64,000 nucleotides of DNA. It comes from Gammaproteobacteria bacterium (GTDB lineage Bacteria > Pseudomonadota > Gammaproteobacteria > Xanthomonadales > SZUA-36). Each line of letters opens with the position of its first letter. Within the stretch, counting starts at the first letter, position 1. Below are positions 27,416 to 36,298 of this stretch, in pieces. The position numbers and the translations under genes are program-made. The notes under the pieces were generated by a model. The model searched no databases. It was given only the letters and a program-made list of their open reading frames with translations, and was not told the origin of the DNA. The stretch lies in assembly GCA_024279945.1 (NCBI GenBank), contig JAJRRA010000025.1, forward strand, positions 1-64,000. Reading direction: 5' to 3'.

Positions 27416-29434
27416 TTACTGCGAGTCCAGGTAATGAATCACACGGCAAGCGGACGTGGTTCTCTCCGGCTGCGGTGATTCAAGCGGATTTAGGGTTGTT
27501 CTCCGCCCGGCGTTCAGCACCAGGATGGATTTGAGAATTAGCGAAACGGTATTGGCACGAGCCCGCATGGGGAGGTCGGTGCTGTCTTTGAGCAGTTCAA
27601 TGTTCCGTTCCAACTCAGCTACATCCATAAAGGCATTGCAGCGATAGTTCTCCATCTGCGCGGTGTCTGACCTGGCCTGTGCATACCATGCCTGCAGAGC
27701 GGCTTCGAGCAATTCCAGCAAACGCCCTACCCGCTGCGGTTCGCGTTTGTAGTTATTCCAGCGGATGTGTTCGGGAATCAGTCCACTCACGGCCTGGCGA
27801 AACAAAAAGCGCTGACTACCCTGGCGGCGGTAACATTCCGGCGGCAATCCCAGGGCGAACTCGACGATCCGTTTGTCCAGCAGTGGATAGCGATACTCGA
27901 TGCCATCGGCGCGCCCGGCATTGGCCCAGGATTCCGTGCGATTGGGCAGGTGCCCCTGGCGCAGCAGGCCCAGTTGTTCATCGCGCACCCGCAGCGCCCT
28001 GCCATGGTAACTGCGGGCCGCCTGGCGCTGCACGATGGCTACAAACTCCGGCCGGGCGCACTTCAGCAGCCAGTCTGCCCGGCCGCTTTGCGGGTCGGAC
28101 GCCCTGCCGGTCACGGCATCGGAAAGGTGACGGAGCAGTGGCGCCAGCGCTTCCCGCCAGGCCAGCCCTGGTATTGCGCGTATCCCGCGTGGCTGTTGTC
28201 GGGCTTCGCGATAGACTTCACGAAGCAGAGTGGCAAATTTACCCTGCACCGCCGCATCGGTAAAAGCCCTGCGCCCGCCATGAGAGATCAGCTCATCCCC
28301 ACCCCATCCGGACAAAATAACCCGTACATCGCGCTCGCGCGCAGCCTGGCGCAAGGGTACTTCATACCAGGGATCCGAGGTGCTGTGAGTGGCCAGGTCC
28401 ATGGTGTTGAGTTGCTGCAGGACTTTGTCAGCACCAAGCTCAATAAACTCATGCGGCACATTCTCCCGCCGGGCGACTTCCAGGCTGTTGGCCCACTCAA
28501 AATGAGCGGCGTCATCGCCTTGCTGCGGCCCATGCACCCAGTTATAGCAATAAAGGGTTTTGCCCTGCTGCTTGAGAGAGCGTGCCGCCAACGCGCTAAT
28601 CACCGCCGAATCCAGCCCTCCGCTCAAATGGCTGGCCACCGGGTAGGCCGTGCGCAGGCGCACGCGAACCGCATCTTCGAGCAGCGCAGACAGGCGGTCG
28701 GCATAGTCCTGCAGGGTGTCAAAACGAACCGGCACACTGTCCTGCGCCCGCCAGTAAGTCTGGCGCACGGTATCGCGGTGGGTAATCTTCAGCGAGGTGG
28801 CCGGGGGCAGTTTCCTGACCGCGGCAAAAAATGTCATCTCGGCATCCAGCAGTTCACTGTCCATCAGGTAGGAAGCCAGCGCCTGCTCATCCAGTTCGGT
28901 CGATACACCGGCCTGCCCCGCAAGGCAGCGGATATCGTTGGAAAAAACAAAAATATCCTCATCCAGGTGGAAATAGAACGGCTTGATACCGAGGTGATCA
29001 CGCACGCAAAACAAGGACTGATCAGAACCATCCCAGATAGCAAAGGCAAAATCACCGAGTAATTTTGCCGGTGAGTCCGCGCCCCACTCCCGGTAGGCAG
29101 CCAGCAGGAACTCCGTATCCGTAATTGAGTCAAGCTGACGCCCAGCCAGGGTCGGCTGAGCTGCCAGACCTGCAAACAGTTCCTCACGGTTATCCAGCCG
29201 CACGTCCGCGCTGATGGCCAGCAGGCCCGTATCAGCCTCATCGATACGCGGCTGGGAATCTGCTTGCGACTCCGGCGTATTCCACAACATGAGGTGGCCC
29301 AGACCCACCGGCCCGCTGAGCCAGCTTCCACAGGCATCCGACGTCCAGTACTGGGCCGCGGACTGGAGGGCGGTCAAAGTTTCTGCGGAAACATCCTGCC
29401 CGTTGCGATTAAAAATGCCGAAAAGTGTACTCAT
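27416..29434 (-). CDS. Asparagine-synthetase-like protein without glutaminase Cys (lasso-cyclase-like)
   Basis: 672 aa. The C-terminal synthetase domain has the PPi loop SGGLDSAV (near residue 270) and SGWGGDEL. The N-terminus is MSTLFGIFNRNG, so the Cys2 nucleophile of glutamine-hydrolysing AsnB is missing. A dead glutaminase domain plus an adjacent PqqD-like protein is the arrangement of lasso-peptide cyclases (macrolactam formation by adenylating a carboxylate) and similar RiPP enzymes. No B2 transglutaminase-like protease is nearby, so the assignment is an inference. A sister with an intact Cys is at 54103-56001. Confidence 0.8.
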   Translation of the reverse strand: MSTLFGIFNRNGQDVSAETLTALQSAAQYWTSDACGSWLSGPVGLGHLMLWNTPESQADSQPRIDEADTGLLAISADVRLDNREELFAGLAAQPTLAGRQLDSITDTEFLLAAYREWGADSPAKLLGDFAFAIWDGSDQSLFCVRDHLGIKPFYFHLDEDIFVFSNDIRCLAGQAGVSTELDEQALASYLMDSELLDAEMTFFAAVRKLPPATSLKITHRDTVRQTYWRAQDSVPVRFDTLQDYADRLSALLEDAVRVRLRTAYPVASHLSGGLDSAVISALAARSLKQQGKTLYCYNWVHGPQQGDDAAHFEWANSLEVARRENVPHEFIELGADKVLQQLNTMDLATHSTSDPWYEVPLRQAARERDVRVILSGWGGDELISHGGRRAFTDAAVQGKFATLLREVYREARQQPRGIRAIPGLAWREALAPLLRHLSDAVTGRASDPQSGRADWLLKCARPEFVAIVQRQAARSYHGRALRVRDEQLGLLRQGHLPNRTESWANAGRADGIEYRYPLLDKRIVEFALGLPPECYRRQGSQRFLFRQAVSGLIPEHIRWNNYKREPQRVGRLLELLEAALQAWYAQARSDTAQMENYRCNAFMDVAELERNIELLKDSTDLPMRARANTVSLILKSILVLNAGRRTTLNPLESPQPERTTSACRVIHYLDSQ

Positions 29435-29452
29435 GACGCCGTTTCTGGTCCT

Positions 29453-29497
29453 TCGCCCGCAAGCGGGCTCTTACAGGGTGATCAAGCGGGCTCTTAC
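29453..29497 (-). repeat. REP unit plus a half-unit before the asparagine-synthetase-like gene
   Basis: Complete inverted GCCCGC-stem unit (29453-29474), followed by a repeated half (GCGGGCTCTTAC, 29486-29497) within a 23-bp direct duplication. The half-unit's head gives the stop codon of the PqqD-like gene. Confidence 0.85.
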
Positions 29498-29769
29498 AGG
29501 GTGATCAGGCCGGACTCCTGTAGTTTGTCCAGCAAAGCCCCCACGTCTTTTTCCAGCACATCCCTTTCCACCTCGTACTCAGCCATCAGTACATCCAGCA
29601 TCTCGCCAACGCTGCTTCCCAATTCAAGCAGGCCCCAGACACGAGTGCCAATGACATCCAGCCCGAAATAATTCTCACTGGCCAGGTCCAGCAATACGGT
29701 CTCGCCGTTAACCTCCTGGAACAACACATCCGGAGAAATACTGACCCTCTGCTCTTTTTGGATTTTCAT
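29494..29769 (-). CDS. PqqD-like protein (RiPP recognition element)
   Basis: 91 aa, with the PqqD/RRE pattern: VLFQEVNGETVLLDLASENYFGLDVIGTRVWGLL and a helical C-terminus. RRE proteins bind leader peptides and deliver them to modifying enzymes, and PqqD homologues are the B1 component of lasso systems. It lies 59 bases upstream of the asparagine-synthetase-like gene on the same strand. Stop TAA (29496-29494) is supplied by a REP half-unit, so the original C-terminus may have been altered. Confidence 0.88.
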   Translation of the reverse strand: MKIQKEQRVSISPDVLFQEVNGETVLLDLASENYFGLDVIGTRVWGLLELGSSVGEMLDVLMAEYEVERDVLEKDVGALLDKLQESGLITL

Positions 29770-29842
29770 ACGGCGAAGTCTAAATCAAAGCCCGGTATTT
29801 ATCATCCGGGCAGGCGTGAATTGATGTGACAAAAAGAAACGG

Positions 29843-30160
29843 TCGCGCCCAAGGGCGCTCTTACAGTAAGAGCCCGCTTGCGGGCGACGGGCGGGAAACA
29901 AAAGAAACGGTCGCGCCCAAGGGCGCTCTTACAGTAAGAGCCCGCTTGCGGGCGACGGGCAGGAAACAGCAAAAACGGTCGCGCCCAAGGGCGCTCTTAC
30001 AGTAAGAGCCCGCTTGCGGGCGATGGGCGGGAAACAGCAAAAAGCGGTCGCGCCCAAGGGCGCTCTTACAGTAAGAGCCCGCTTGCGGGCGACGGGCGGG
30101 AAACAAAAGAAACGGTCGCGCCCAAGGGCGCTCTTACAGTAAGAGCCCGCTTGCGGGCGA
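29843..30160. repeat. REP array of five pairs (GCGCCC + GCCCGC stems)
   Basis: Five inverted GCGCCC-stem units alternate with five direct GCCCGC-stem units, period 67-68 bp, with A-rich spacers. Fills the gap between the PqqD-like gene and the 957-aa lipoprotein gene. Confidence 0.93.
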
Positions 30161-30206
30161 CGGGCGGGAAACAGCTCATGGCTGTCCGGCTCATTGAGTT
30201 GGCGGA

Positions 30207-33080
30207 TCAGTTACCAATTTCGAAGCTGAAGCGGTGTTGGGCACCATCCATCCTGAAGGTGTATTTTTCACCGGAATGAACCTTGAGGCTCCTGCCGGAT
30301 TCCCGATCGATAAGCCAAGCGTCCTCGAATACAAAGTCGGGCCCTACCCAGCTCAGCGTCACCTTCGACACATCGGCAGAGGCCTTGACCACGAAGGGCC
30401 AGTTTCCGCCCGGCTTTTTCTTCAAGCGGCGGAAATCTGAAGTGTAGCCCCACTGGACCGGCTTGAGTTTCGGGTTGGTGAACAGCACGGTCAGGTAGCG
30501 CTCGCCGAACGGCGCCGGCTCCTCCAGGTCATTGATATCGTTGCGTGTCCGGGCACCCTTGATACTGCCGAACAGGTTCCCCGGGTCCTGCATATCCCCT
30601 GAAGTGGCGGTGAGGCGTACGTACCAGGGCTGCAGTTTGCCTTTCCTTCCCCGGTTCACCTTGTCTGGCGCATCAACGCTGGGCGCTGCACCGATTTCGG
30701 GCCGCGCAAGAACGGGTGCTTTGGCCGCGCTGAGCACGGCTGCTGAACTTGCTGATACGGCACTGGCCTGCGGGATGCGCAGCTTGATACCGGATGCGAA
30801 AGCCTTCACCCAAAAAGCATCAAACGGATCGAGCGTGCCGATTTGCGGGGACAATCCATTAAACACCTCGTAAGCAGCCCCGTTCCACTTGTACATATTG
30901 CGTGAGATTAAGCCGGCGGCGTCAGCCTCGGACAAGGTGAGCAAATCTCCGCCGTTAACAAACTGCACGTCAGCCCAGGAAATCTGGGCATCCTGAGTGT
31001 GGCCGATGTGATTTTGCAGGCCACCCGCCAGGCCAAACAGATCAATGTCGGCCAGGCTGCTGATTGTGCCATTCAGGTTTACGGTGGTTGCGACATCACT
31101 GAACACCCAGTAGCCGGCGCCTTCGAGCAGGGCCTCACCCAGCGTCATGGCAACATAAGCCGGGGTTGTGGAAGCCGTCCTGCGGTAAACGACCCAGGTA
31201 TTCCCGTAATCACCTGCGGCCAGCCCCGAAAACACATCCGCAACCGTGTTGTTCGGCGCGGTGTTGCACGGCAGGGCAAAACGCGTCCACTGCCCGGCAG
31301 GGATACTAACCGAATCACTGCAGGCGTGGCTGAGATTGCAGGAACGGGCAAAAGCCGTTCCCCAACGGCCGTCCTCCCCGGAAATGATCGTGCCCCGGGT
31401 CTGGGCATACTCATTGTAGATCCAGAAACAGCCGTCATGTGGATCAAGCGCCGTGGCGCTATAGTCTCCCCAGCGATTGCGGGTGCCACCAAATTTCCTG
31501 ATGTAGTAGTCTTCGCCCGCTTTCACCGTTTGCGCGGTACCCGTGGTTCCGGCCGCATCACCCGCTTCACGGGTCACGTAGTAGGCGCCGGCGTAGATGG
31601 AGTCATCGGCGGCCGAGAAACCGATGGTGACATCGCCATAGCCGTTAACTGCCACGGAAGGGAAAAAAGTAAAGGCGCCAACGGCAATATCCTCACCGTT
31701 GATCTGGCCCCGATCGGCAATTAACAGGCTGCTGGGTACGGTGGTATCCAGTGCGAGCCAATAGGCCGTCGTCTGGCCGGCATCAACAGCGCCTGCCGGT
31801 GGACGGATGGTCGCCGTCATCCACAGCGAGTCATTGATCCAGACCGCGTCAAGCGCCCTGCGGTCGTTCACATTAATAAGTGCCGAACTGCCCAGTTGAG
31901 ACGCCTCAGTAAGTGCAACAGACGTATCATCGACATCACCCAGGGAGAGATAAGCCTGGGTAAACACAGGTGTGCCCAGCGGGTCATCCAGCCGGACCAC
32001 CTGGATGAAATCCGTACCACTTAAGTCGGCCAAACCCGAGTAGCCAACCAGGTAGGTGTCGGTCGTGCCCGGAATGACCCCATACATGTGCGCGGGTTGC
32101 GTGGTTACGTCAGACCCACCCAGGGCATAGGGGTCTTCCACACTGAAACTCGCCGCACCGCCGGCATAAAAACCACCGACCACTCCTTTGTCCACGATCC
32201 ACAGACGGACACCACCAAACCCGCCCGTGGTAAAGGGAAACATGTTGGCCGTGATGTATACCGCATCTTCTCCAACGGCAAACCCCGGATAGTCCGCCCA
32301 GTAATTATTGCCGCCAATATTGAGCTGGGAATTGAACTCGGTCACATACCAGGTCCCGTTCGGGTTGGCGTCATCAGACACCGCGAGAAAAATCCGCGAG
32401 GTATCCGCCGGATCGCCATTGGCCGTATCGGTCTGCTCCAGTGTCACCACCAGCCAGCGATCACGGTACTGGTCATAAATTACTTTCGGATCAAAGGTCG
32501 AGGTCAGTGGTGAAAGCGTTGCGAAAAAGCCGGCCAGTGACTGACGCAAATCCAGCGTGCCGTCTTTTTGATGAATCGACAGCGTCGTATTGACCACGTT
32601 AAGCACATGCAAAGGCCCCGCGGCCGCGTGGGAATCGGGAGGAATAAAGCGGTAACCGCTGTTGTACGTGCCGTTATCATCGAAGTTAGTGGAAAGGAAT
32701 GCACTGGAAGTGTCGGTCCAGGCCTCCACCACGGCGCCCTCCAGTGCTTTCTCGGTATCGACCGGCCCGGGCACGCCCCGGCCACGGATTGAGGATTTGC
32801 CGGGAATGACATTTTCCGATGGCGGAATGGTCAGTTGAAGATCAGGACCGGCACGATGGTAGACTGCATTGGTCGAGCGCTGACGCGAACGGACCTTCAG
32901 CGTTTTGGCCTGCTTCCCGTATACAACCGTCTCGGCCGCTGACTTCTGACCGGGCGGCACATACACCACCGGTTTTGCCTGGGCTGCGGCAGGATCAGGT
33001 GTTGCCGCTATCTGTGAAGTGGTGACTGTACTGCAAGCAGAACAGAGAATTGTTACTACTAATGCGTAAAGGTACTTCAC
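30207..33080 (-). CDS. Large exported lipoprotein-like protein (957 aa) with shared C-terminal module
   Basis: The N-terminus MKYLYALVVTILCSACS looks like a lipoprotein signal (Cys near 16), followed by a low-complexity linker. Residues ~130-580 contain propeller-like segments such as FGGTRNRWGDYSATALDP and EYAQTRG. Residues ~585-957 form a module (GQWTRFALPC ... GYWVF ... WADVQ ... FDAFWVKAF, then WYVRLTATSGDMQD ... YLTVLF ... WGYTSDFR ... FSFEIGN) that is also at the end of the upstream metalloprotease. Probably outer-membrane or extracellular. Function unknown. Last gene of a four-gene minus-strand operon. Confidence 0.85.
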   Translation of the reverse strand: MKYLYALVVTILCSACSTVTTSQIAATPDPAAAQAKPVVYVPPGQKSAAETVVYGKQAKTLKVRSRQRSTNAVYHRAGPDLQLTIPPSENVIPGKSSIRGRGVPGPVDTEKALEGAVVEAWTDTSSAFLSTNFDDNGTYNSGYRFIPPDSHAAAGPLHVLNVVNTTLSIHQKDGTLDLRQSLAGFFATLSPLTSTFDPKVIYDQYRDRWLVVTLEQTDTANGDPADTSRIFLAVSDDANPNGTWYVTEFNSQLNIGGNNYWADYPGFAVGEDAVYITANMFPFTTGGFGGVRLWIVDKGVVGGFYAGGAASFSVEDPYALGGSDVTTQPAHMYGVIPGTTDTYLVGYSGLADLSGTDFIQVVRLDDPLGTPVFTQAYLSLGDVDDTSVALTEASQLGSSALINVNDRRALDAVWINDSLWMTATIRPPAGAVDAGQTTAYWLALDTTVPSSLLIADRGQINGEDIAVGAFTFFPSVAVNGYGDVTIGFSAADDSIYAGAYYVTREAGDAAGTTGTAQTVKAGEDYYIRKFGGTRNRWGDYSATALDPHDGCFWIYNEYAQTRGTIISGEDGRWGTAFARSCNLSHACSDSVSIPAGQWTRFALPCNTAPNNTVADVFSGLAAGDYGNTWVVYRRTASTTPAYVAMTLGEALLEGAGYWVFSDVATTVNLNGTISSLADIDLFGLAGGLQNHIGHTQDAQISWADVQFVNGGDLLTLSEADAAGLISRNMYKWNGAAYEVFNGLSPQIGTLDPFDAFWVKAFASGIKLRIPQASAVSASSAAVLSAAKAPVLARPEIGAAPSVDAPDKVNRGRKGKLQPWYVRLTATSGDMQDPGNLFGSIKGARTRNDINDLEEPAPFGERYLTVLFTNPKLKPVQWGYTSDFRRLKKKPGGNWPFVVKASADVSKVTLSWVGPDFVFEDAWLIDRESGRSLKVHSGEKYTFRMDGAQHRFSFEIGN

Positions 33081-33101
33081 TGGGATCTCCGTTATCAGCC
33101 A

Positions 33102-33281
33102 TTAGGGTGGCGGTGGCGGTGGAGTACCAACTTGCGGGTTGTCGTGTGGCCGTTTAAGAGGCACCAGGAGCGGGGCCGCATACACTGCTTTACCCATTTC
33201 ACGCAGAACTTCCCGGCGCGTCAAGCGCCTGCTCTCAGACACAGGCATTGCACAATCTTTTCCGGGCTTGTCGACTTTCAT
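33102..33281 (-). CDS. 59-aa peptide with YxxP and proline tail (candidate RiPP precursor)
   Basis: Starts at ATG 33281, with AAAGGA 8-9 bases upstream, and ends 21 bases before the 957-aa gene. The sequence has a basic SRRLTRREVLREMGK block, then VYAAPLLVPLKR, then HDNPQVGT and six consecutive Pro at the end. YAAPLL fits the Y-x2-P-x-L leader motif that lasso-type RRE proteins bind, and an RRE plus cyclase-like pair is encoded about 3.4 kb downstream. It is too short for routine gene calls. It could instead be a small Tat-like or surface peptide. Confidence 0.55.
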   Translation of the reverse strand: MKVDKPGKDCAMPVSESRRLTRREVLREMGKAVYAAPLLVPLKRPHDNPQVGTPPPPPP

Positions 33282-33337
33282 GTTGATATTCCTTTACCCA
33301 TTATAAATGAACACAAGGCAGCAGGGCAGCCACACTC

Positions 33338-35434
33338 CTACCTTCCGCCGATGCGGAAGGCAAAATAACGAACCCCGGGGCTCGCCTCAAATGTATAAGC
33401 GCCCTTGTTAAACCTTACTTTCCGGCCGGTTTCCAGGTCGGTCAGGCTGGCCCTGCGCAGGATTTTGCGCGGCCCCTCCAGGCGCAGGCTAACCTGACTT
33501 ACGTCAATGGACGACAGCACCGCAAAGACCCATTCGCCCCGGGGCTTGCGGCTCACTGCATGAAAATCGGAGGTATAAGCCCAGGCATCCCCCGCCCAGT
33601 CGTCATGGGGAAAAATGACCGTGAGATAAGAATCATCAAACGGCTCCAGTTCGACCAGGTCGTGCTTGTCCTGGCCATCCGAGGCATCGGGCAACTGGCC
33701 CAGTACGTTGCCCGAATCCTGGAAATCACCGGACTCGACAATCACCCGTACAAACCAGGAACCGTCACCACGCTGATTTCCACCTGAAGCAGCGCCAGGC
33801 CGTGTGGCAGATGATCCGGCGCGTGTAACAGGCGCCAGGCCGGCCGCAGATGCACCCACCACTTCCGGAAAAACAGCGGACACGACATAAGGCACGCGCA
33901 GATAGATGCCATCCTTGAAAGTCTTGACCCAGATCCCGTCAAAGGGCCGCAGCGTACCGATCATGCCCAGGGTCGAGGCATCAAATGCATCGTAGGCGTT
34001 GCCGTTCCAGACGTGGTAGGTCTCGGACAAATCACCCTCTGCTACCGCAGTGGCCAGGTCCTGCACCAGCGCACCATCAACAATCTGCACAGCCGACCAG
34101 TCGACATTGAAGTCAAAGGGATGGCCCACCAGATTGGACCGGCCGCCGGCAACGCCGCGCAACAGTGTATCCGGTGAGCCATTGAACTGGCCCTGCACGT
34201 TAAAGGACTGCCCGGGCTGGTCCGTAAAGACCCAGTAACCCTTGCCGGTGGCCAGCACATCGGTGGGCGCCAGTTTGGTGTAAACATCACCCGCGGCATC
34301 GCGCTCATAAACAGCCCAATTGGTGTCATAGACACCGGCCAGATCATCGCCCAGCACATCAACCACGGTGTTGCCGGTGGATATACCCACCGAGCAGGGC
34401 AAGCTAAACATGGTCCACTGGTTCTGAGTCAGGGCAAGGGTTTTGGAACAGGGAGCAGCGGTGTTAAAGAACCAGTTATAGTCCACCGCGTTGAAGTGCA
34501 TGCTCGGGTTAACAATGCTCAGGTGATTGCCGCCGATGCCGGTGCCGCTGACAGAGCAAAAGGCCAGGCCCTGCCCCGCCGCGATATCAAATGAGACATT
34601 GATGTCGCAATTTGAGGTCGCCAGGTTCAAATGCAGGGTGTAATCGTCCGATGTGCCCTGGATTTCATCAATTCCGCTCATTCCCAGGCGCACGGTGGCG
34701 ACGCCATCAGGCGTGAGCGTACGCTGGATTTCACTAAAAAATGTGCCCTGCTGCATCACCGCTTCGGTATGGGGAGTGCTCAGTACGCTGGTGCCAACGG
34801 TTCGATCACCGTTGGCGGCAAAACGATCGCCCAACGGCAGGCTGGCTTTAGCCCGGGCGTAAGTCGTGAAATCCACCGTTGAATAATCAATCGTGAATGG
34901 GTTGTTATTGGCGATACGATACCAGTGCAGGTTAATGTCATCTTTACGCCGGTCGTCAGCGGAACCAATGATGGTATCCGTGCCGGCTTTGAGGTTGAAG
35001 TTGCCATTAGCGCCCCTGGTCGCTTTGGTATAGTTCTGATTGCTCCCGCTGAGGCCGGATTCGCTGGCGGCATTGACATGGGCCTTGCCGATGCAATGTC
35101 CCAGTTCATGCAGGGCGACCGACTCAAAATCAAGCGTACCGGCAGGAAGAAAATTGCTGCGCAAATTGCCCGTGGTCGGCAGCAACTGGTTGTAAACTGC
35201 AATCATATTGCGCATGGACTGAGTCATGGCCGCCTCGTTGGGCGTGCCCGGAGTGATGCACACATTCACGTTAAGCACCCCGCCGGTGCCGTTGTAGCCC
35301 GTGGGATGCAGCACAATGTCAACACCATTGGTGGCATCGGCAAAAATAAACGGCCCGGCCTGCGCTGCCGGCGCAGAAGCCAGTAAACCGGCCAACAGCA
35401 GCCGCTGAAGAGCCGCTACGGGGAAGCTATTCAT
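33338..35434 (-). CDS. Secreted matrixin-like metalloprotease with shared C-terminal module (698 aa)
   Basis: ATG 35434 overlaps the upstream stop and has AGGGGG 8 bases before it. The 9-codon longer frame has no support. Signal peptide to about residue 26 (APAAQAG). The zinc motif H109-E-L-G-H113-C-I-G-K-A-H119 is a perfect HExxHxxGxxH metzincin signature. Residues ~330-698 repeat the module of the 957-aa protein (QWTMFSLPC, GYWVFTD, VDWSAVQI, FDGIWVKTF, WFVRVIVESGDFQDSGN, WAYTSDFH, YFAFRIGGR). Probably cleaves extracellular or surface substrates. The module may be a sorting or attachment domain. Confidence 0.85.
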   Translation of the reverse strand: MNSFPVAALQRLLLAGLLASAPAAQAGPFIFADATNGVDIVLHPTGYNGTGGVLNVNVCITPGTPNEAAMTQSMRNMIAVYNQLLPTTGNLRSNFLPAGTLDFESVALHELGHCIGKAHVNAASESGLSGSNQNYTKATRGANGNFNLKAGTDTIIGSADDRRKDDINLHWYRIANNNPFTIDYSTVDFTTYARAKASLPLGDRFAANGDRTVGTSVLSTPHTEAVMQQGTFFSEIQRTLTPDGVATVRLGMSGIDEIQGTSDDYTLHLNLATSNCDINVSFDIAAGQGLAFCSVSGTGIGGNHLSIVNPSMHFNAVDYNWFFNTAAPCSKTLALTQNQWTMFSLPCSVGISTGNTVVDVLGDDLAGVYDTNWAVYERDAAGDVYTKLAPTDVLATGKGYWVFTDQPGQSFNVQGQFNGSPDTLLRGVAGGRSNLVGHPFDFNVDWSAVQIVDGALVQDLATAVAEGDLSETYHVWNGNAYDAFDASTLGMIGTLRPFDGIWVKTFKDGIYLRVPYVVSAVFPEVVGASAAGLAPVTRAGSSATRPGAASGGNQRGDGSWFVRVIVESGDFQDSGNVLGQLPDASDGQDKHDLVELEPFDDSYLTVIFPHDDWAGDAWAYTSDFHAVSRKPRGEWVFAVLSSIDVSQVSLRLEGPRKILRRASLTDLETGRKVRFNKGAYTFEASPGVRYFAFRIGGR

Positions 35435-36062
35435 TAGCCGCCCCCTGGGTCCCGGCCGCATTCACCTTGAGCAAATCATTCCGTGACAACAGTGCCCGAA
35501 TGCCTTGCCGGGCGCCCGCCAGTTGTTGCAGTGCGATGATTTCCGAGAAAGCCTGGGCATCGGCAGCGATGTCTTTCCAGCTAAGATCCAGGTTGACGCT
35601 TTGTGCAACGGCCCCCGGACCGGCCTGGTAAACATCCAGTTGCACTTGTATGTGCTCCAGGGTGCTTTCTGAACGGTAAGTCAGAATACCGCCCTTGAGC
35701 ACTTCGCTTTGGGCTATCGCCTGGCTTGCCTGGCTGACCGCCACGGGATCAAAGCTGAAAACCCCGGACAAAACCTGCAGCAACTGCTGTATTTCCTCCG
35801 GGCTCAGATAAAGTTCGTAATCACCGGCCTTTTTCATGTAGACCGGGTAATGCACCTGCACCCGTCCATCCCCGAATACCTGGATGCGTGGAGTGAGGTC
35901 GGGGTTGCCCAGCATGAGCGGGGTTTCGCTGTAACTGATGATCACGACACCGGGATCGGCCGGATAGGAAAAAACAGGCTGTGCCGATGCCGTGGAGGCT
36001 ACTGCCATCAAACAAACGGCCAACAAATGAAACAAGCGCCCTGAAACCTTTGTGCTGTTCAT
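35427..36062 (-). CDS. Exported hypothetical protein (211 aa)
   Basis: ATG 36062 has GAGGGGGG upstream and gives a clear signal peptide (MNSTKVSGRLFHLLAVCLMAVASTASAQ). Longer frames start in unsupported sequence. The mature part has IISYSETPLMLGNPDLTPRIQVFGDGRVQVHYP and YELYLSPEEIQQLLQVL, which recall periplasmic proteins of unknown function. First gene of the operon, overlapping the protease start by 8 bases, so translation is coupled and the two probably act together. Confidence 0.75.
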   Translation of the reverse strand: MNSTKVSGRLFHLLAVCLMAVASTASAQPVFSYPADPGVVIISYSETPLMLGNPDLTPRIQVFGDGRVQVHYPVYMKKAGDYELYLSPEEIQQLLQVLSGVFSFDPVAVSQASQAIAQSEVLKGGILTYRSESTLEHIQVQLDVYQAGPGAVAQSVNLDLSWKDIAADAQAFSEIIALQQLAGARQGIRALLSRNDLLKVNAAGTQGAANE

Positions 36063-36275
36063 CTTCGCCCCCCTCTCGCAAGTGCTGGTAGGATAATCTG
36101 CGATAACAATCGAATTCCGGGGGCCACGGCCGGCAGAACAATTCGTCACTCCCTGACGCTTTCGATCAATTGATGCATTTCTAAGCAATCTTCATTTTAG
36201 CAGAATTGCGTCGCTCAAGAAATCCCTCTTCCAGAGCCCCCTGCCGGCAGGCATAATTGGTACAATCGTTACATC

Positions 36276-36281
36276 TATAAT
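36276..36281 (+). promoter_or_regulatory. -10 box upstream of ppk2
   Basis: A perfect TATAAT 18 bases before the ppk2 GTG. No good -35 was seen at the normal spacing. AAAGGA (36283-36288) is the probable ribosome site, so any transcript would be nearly leaderless upstream of it. Confidence 0.4.
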
Positions 36282-36298
36282 GCAAAGGACGCTTCAAA

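Noticed and set aside
27767-29062. 431-aa plus-strand open frame antisense to the asparagine-synthetase-like gene
   Set aside because: Opposite strand of a gene with clear motifs; no domain recognised and no ribosome site.
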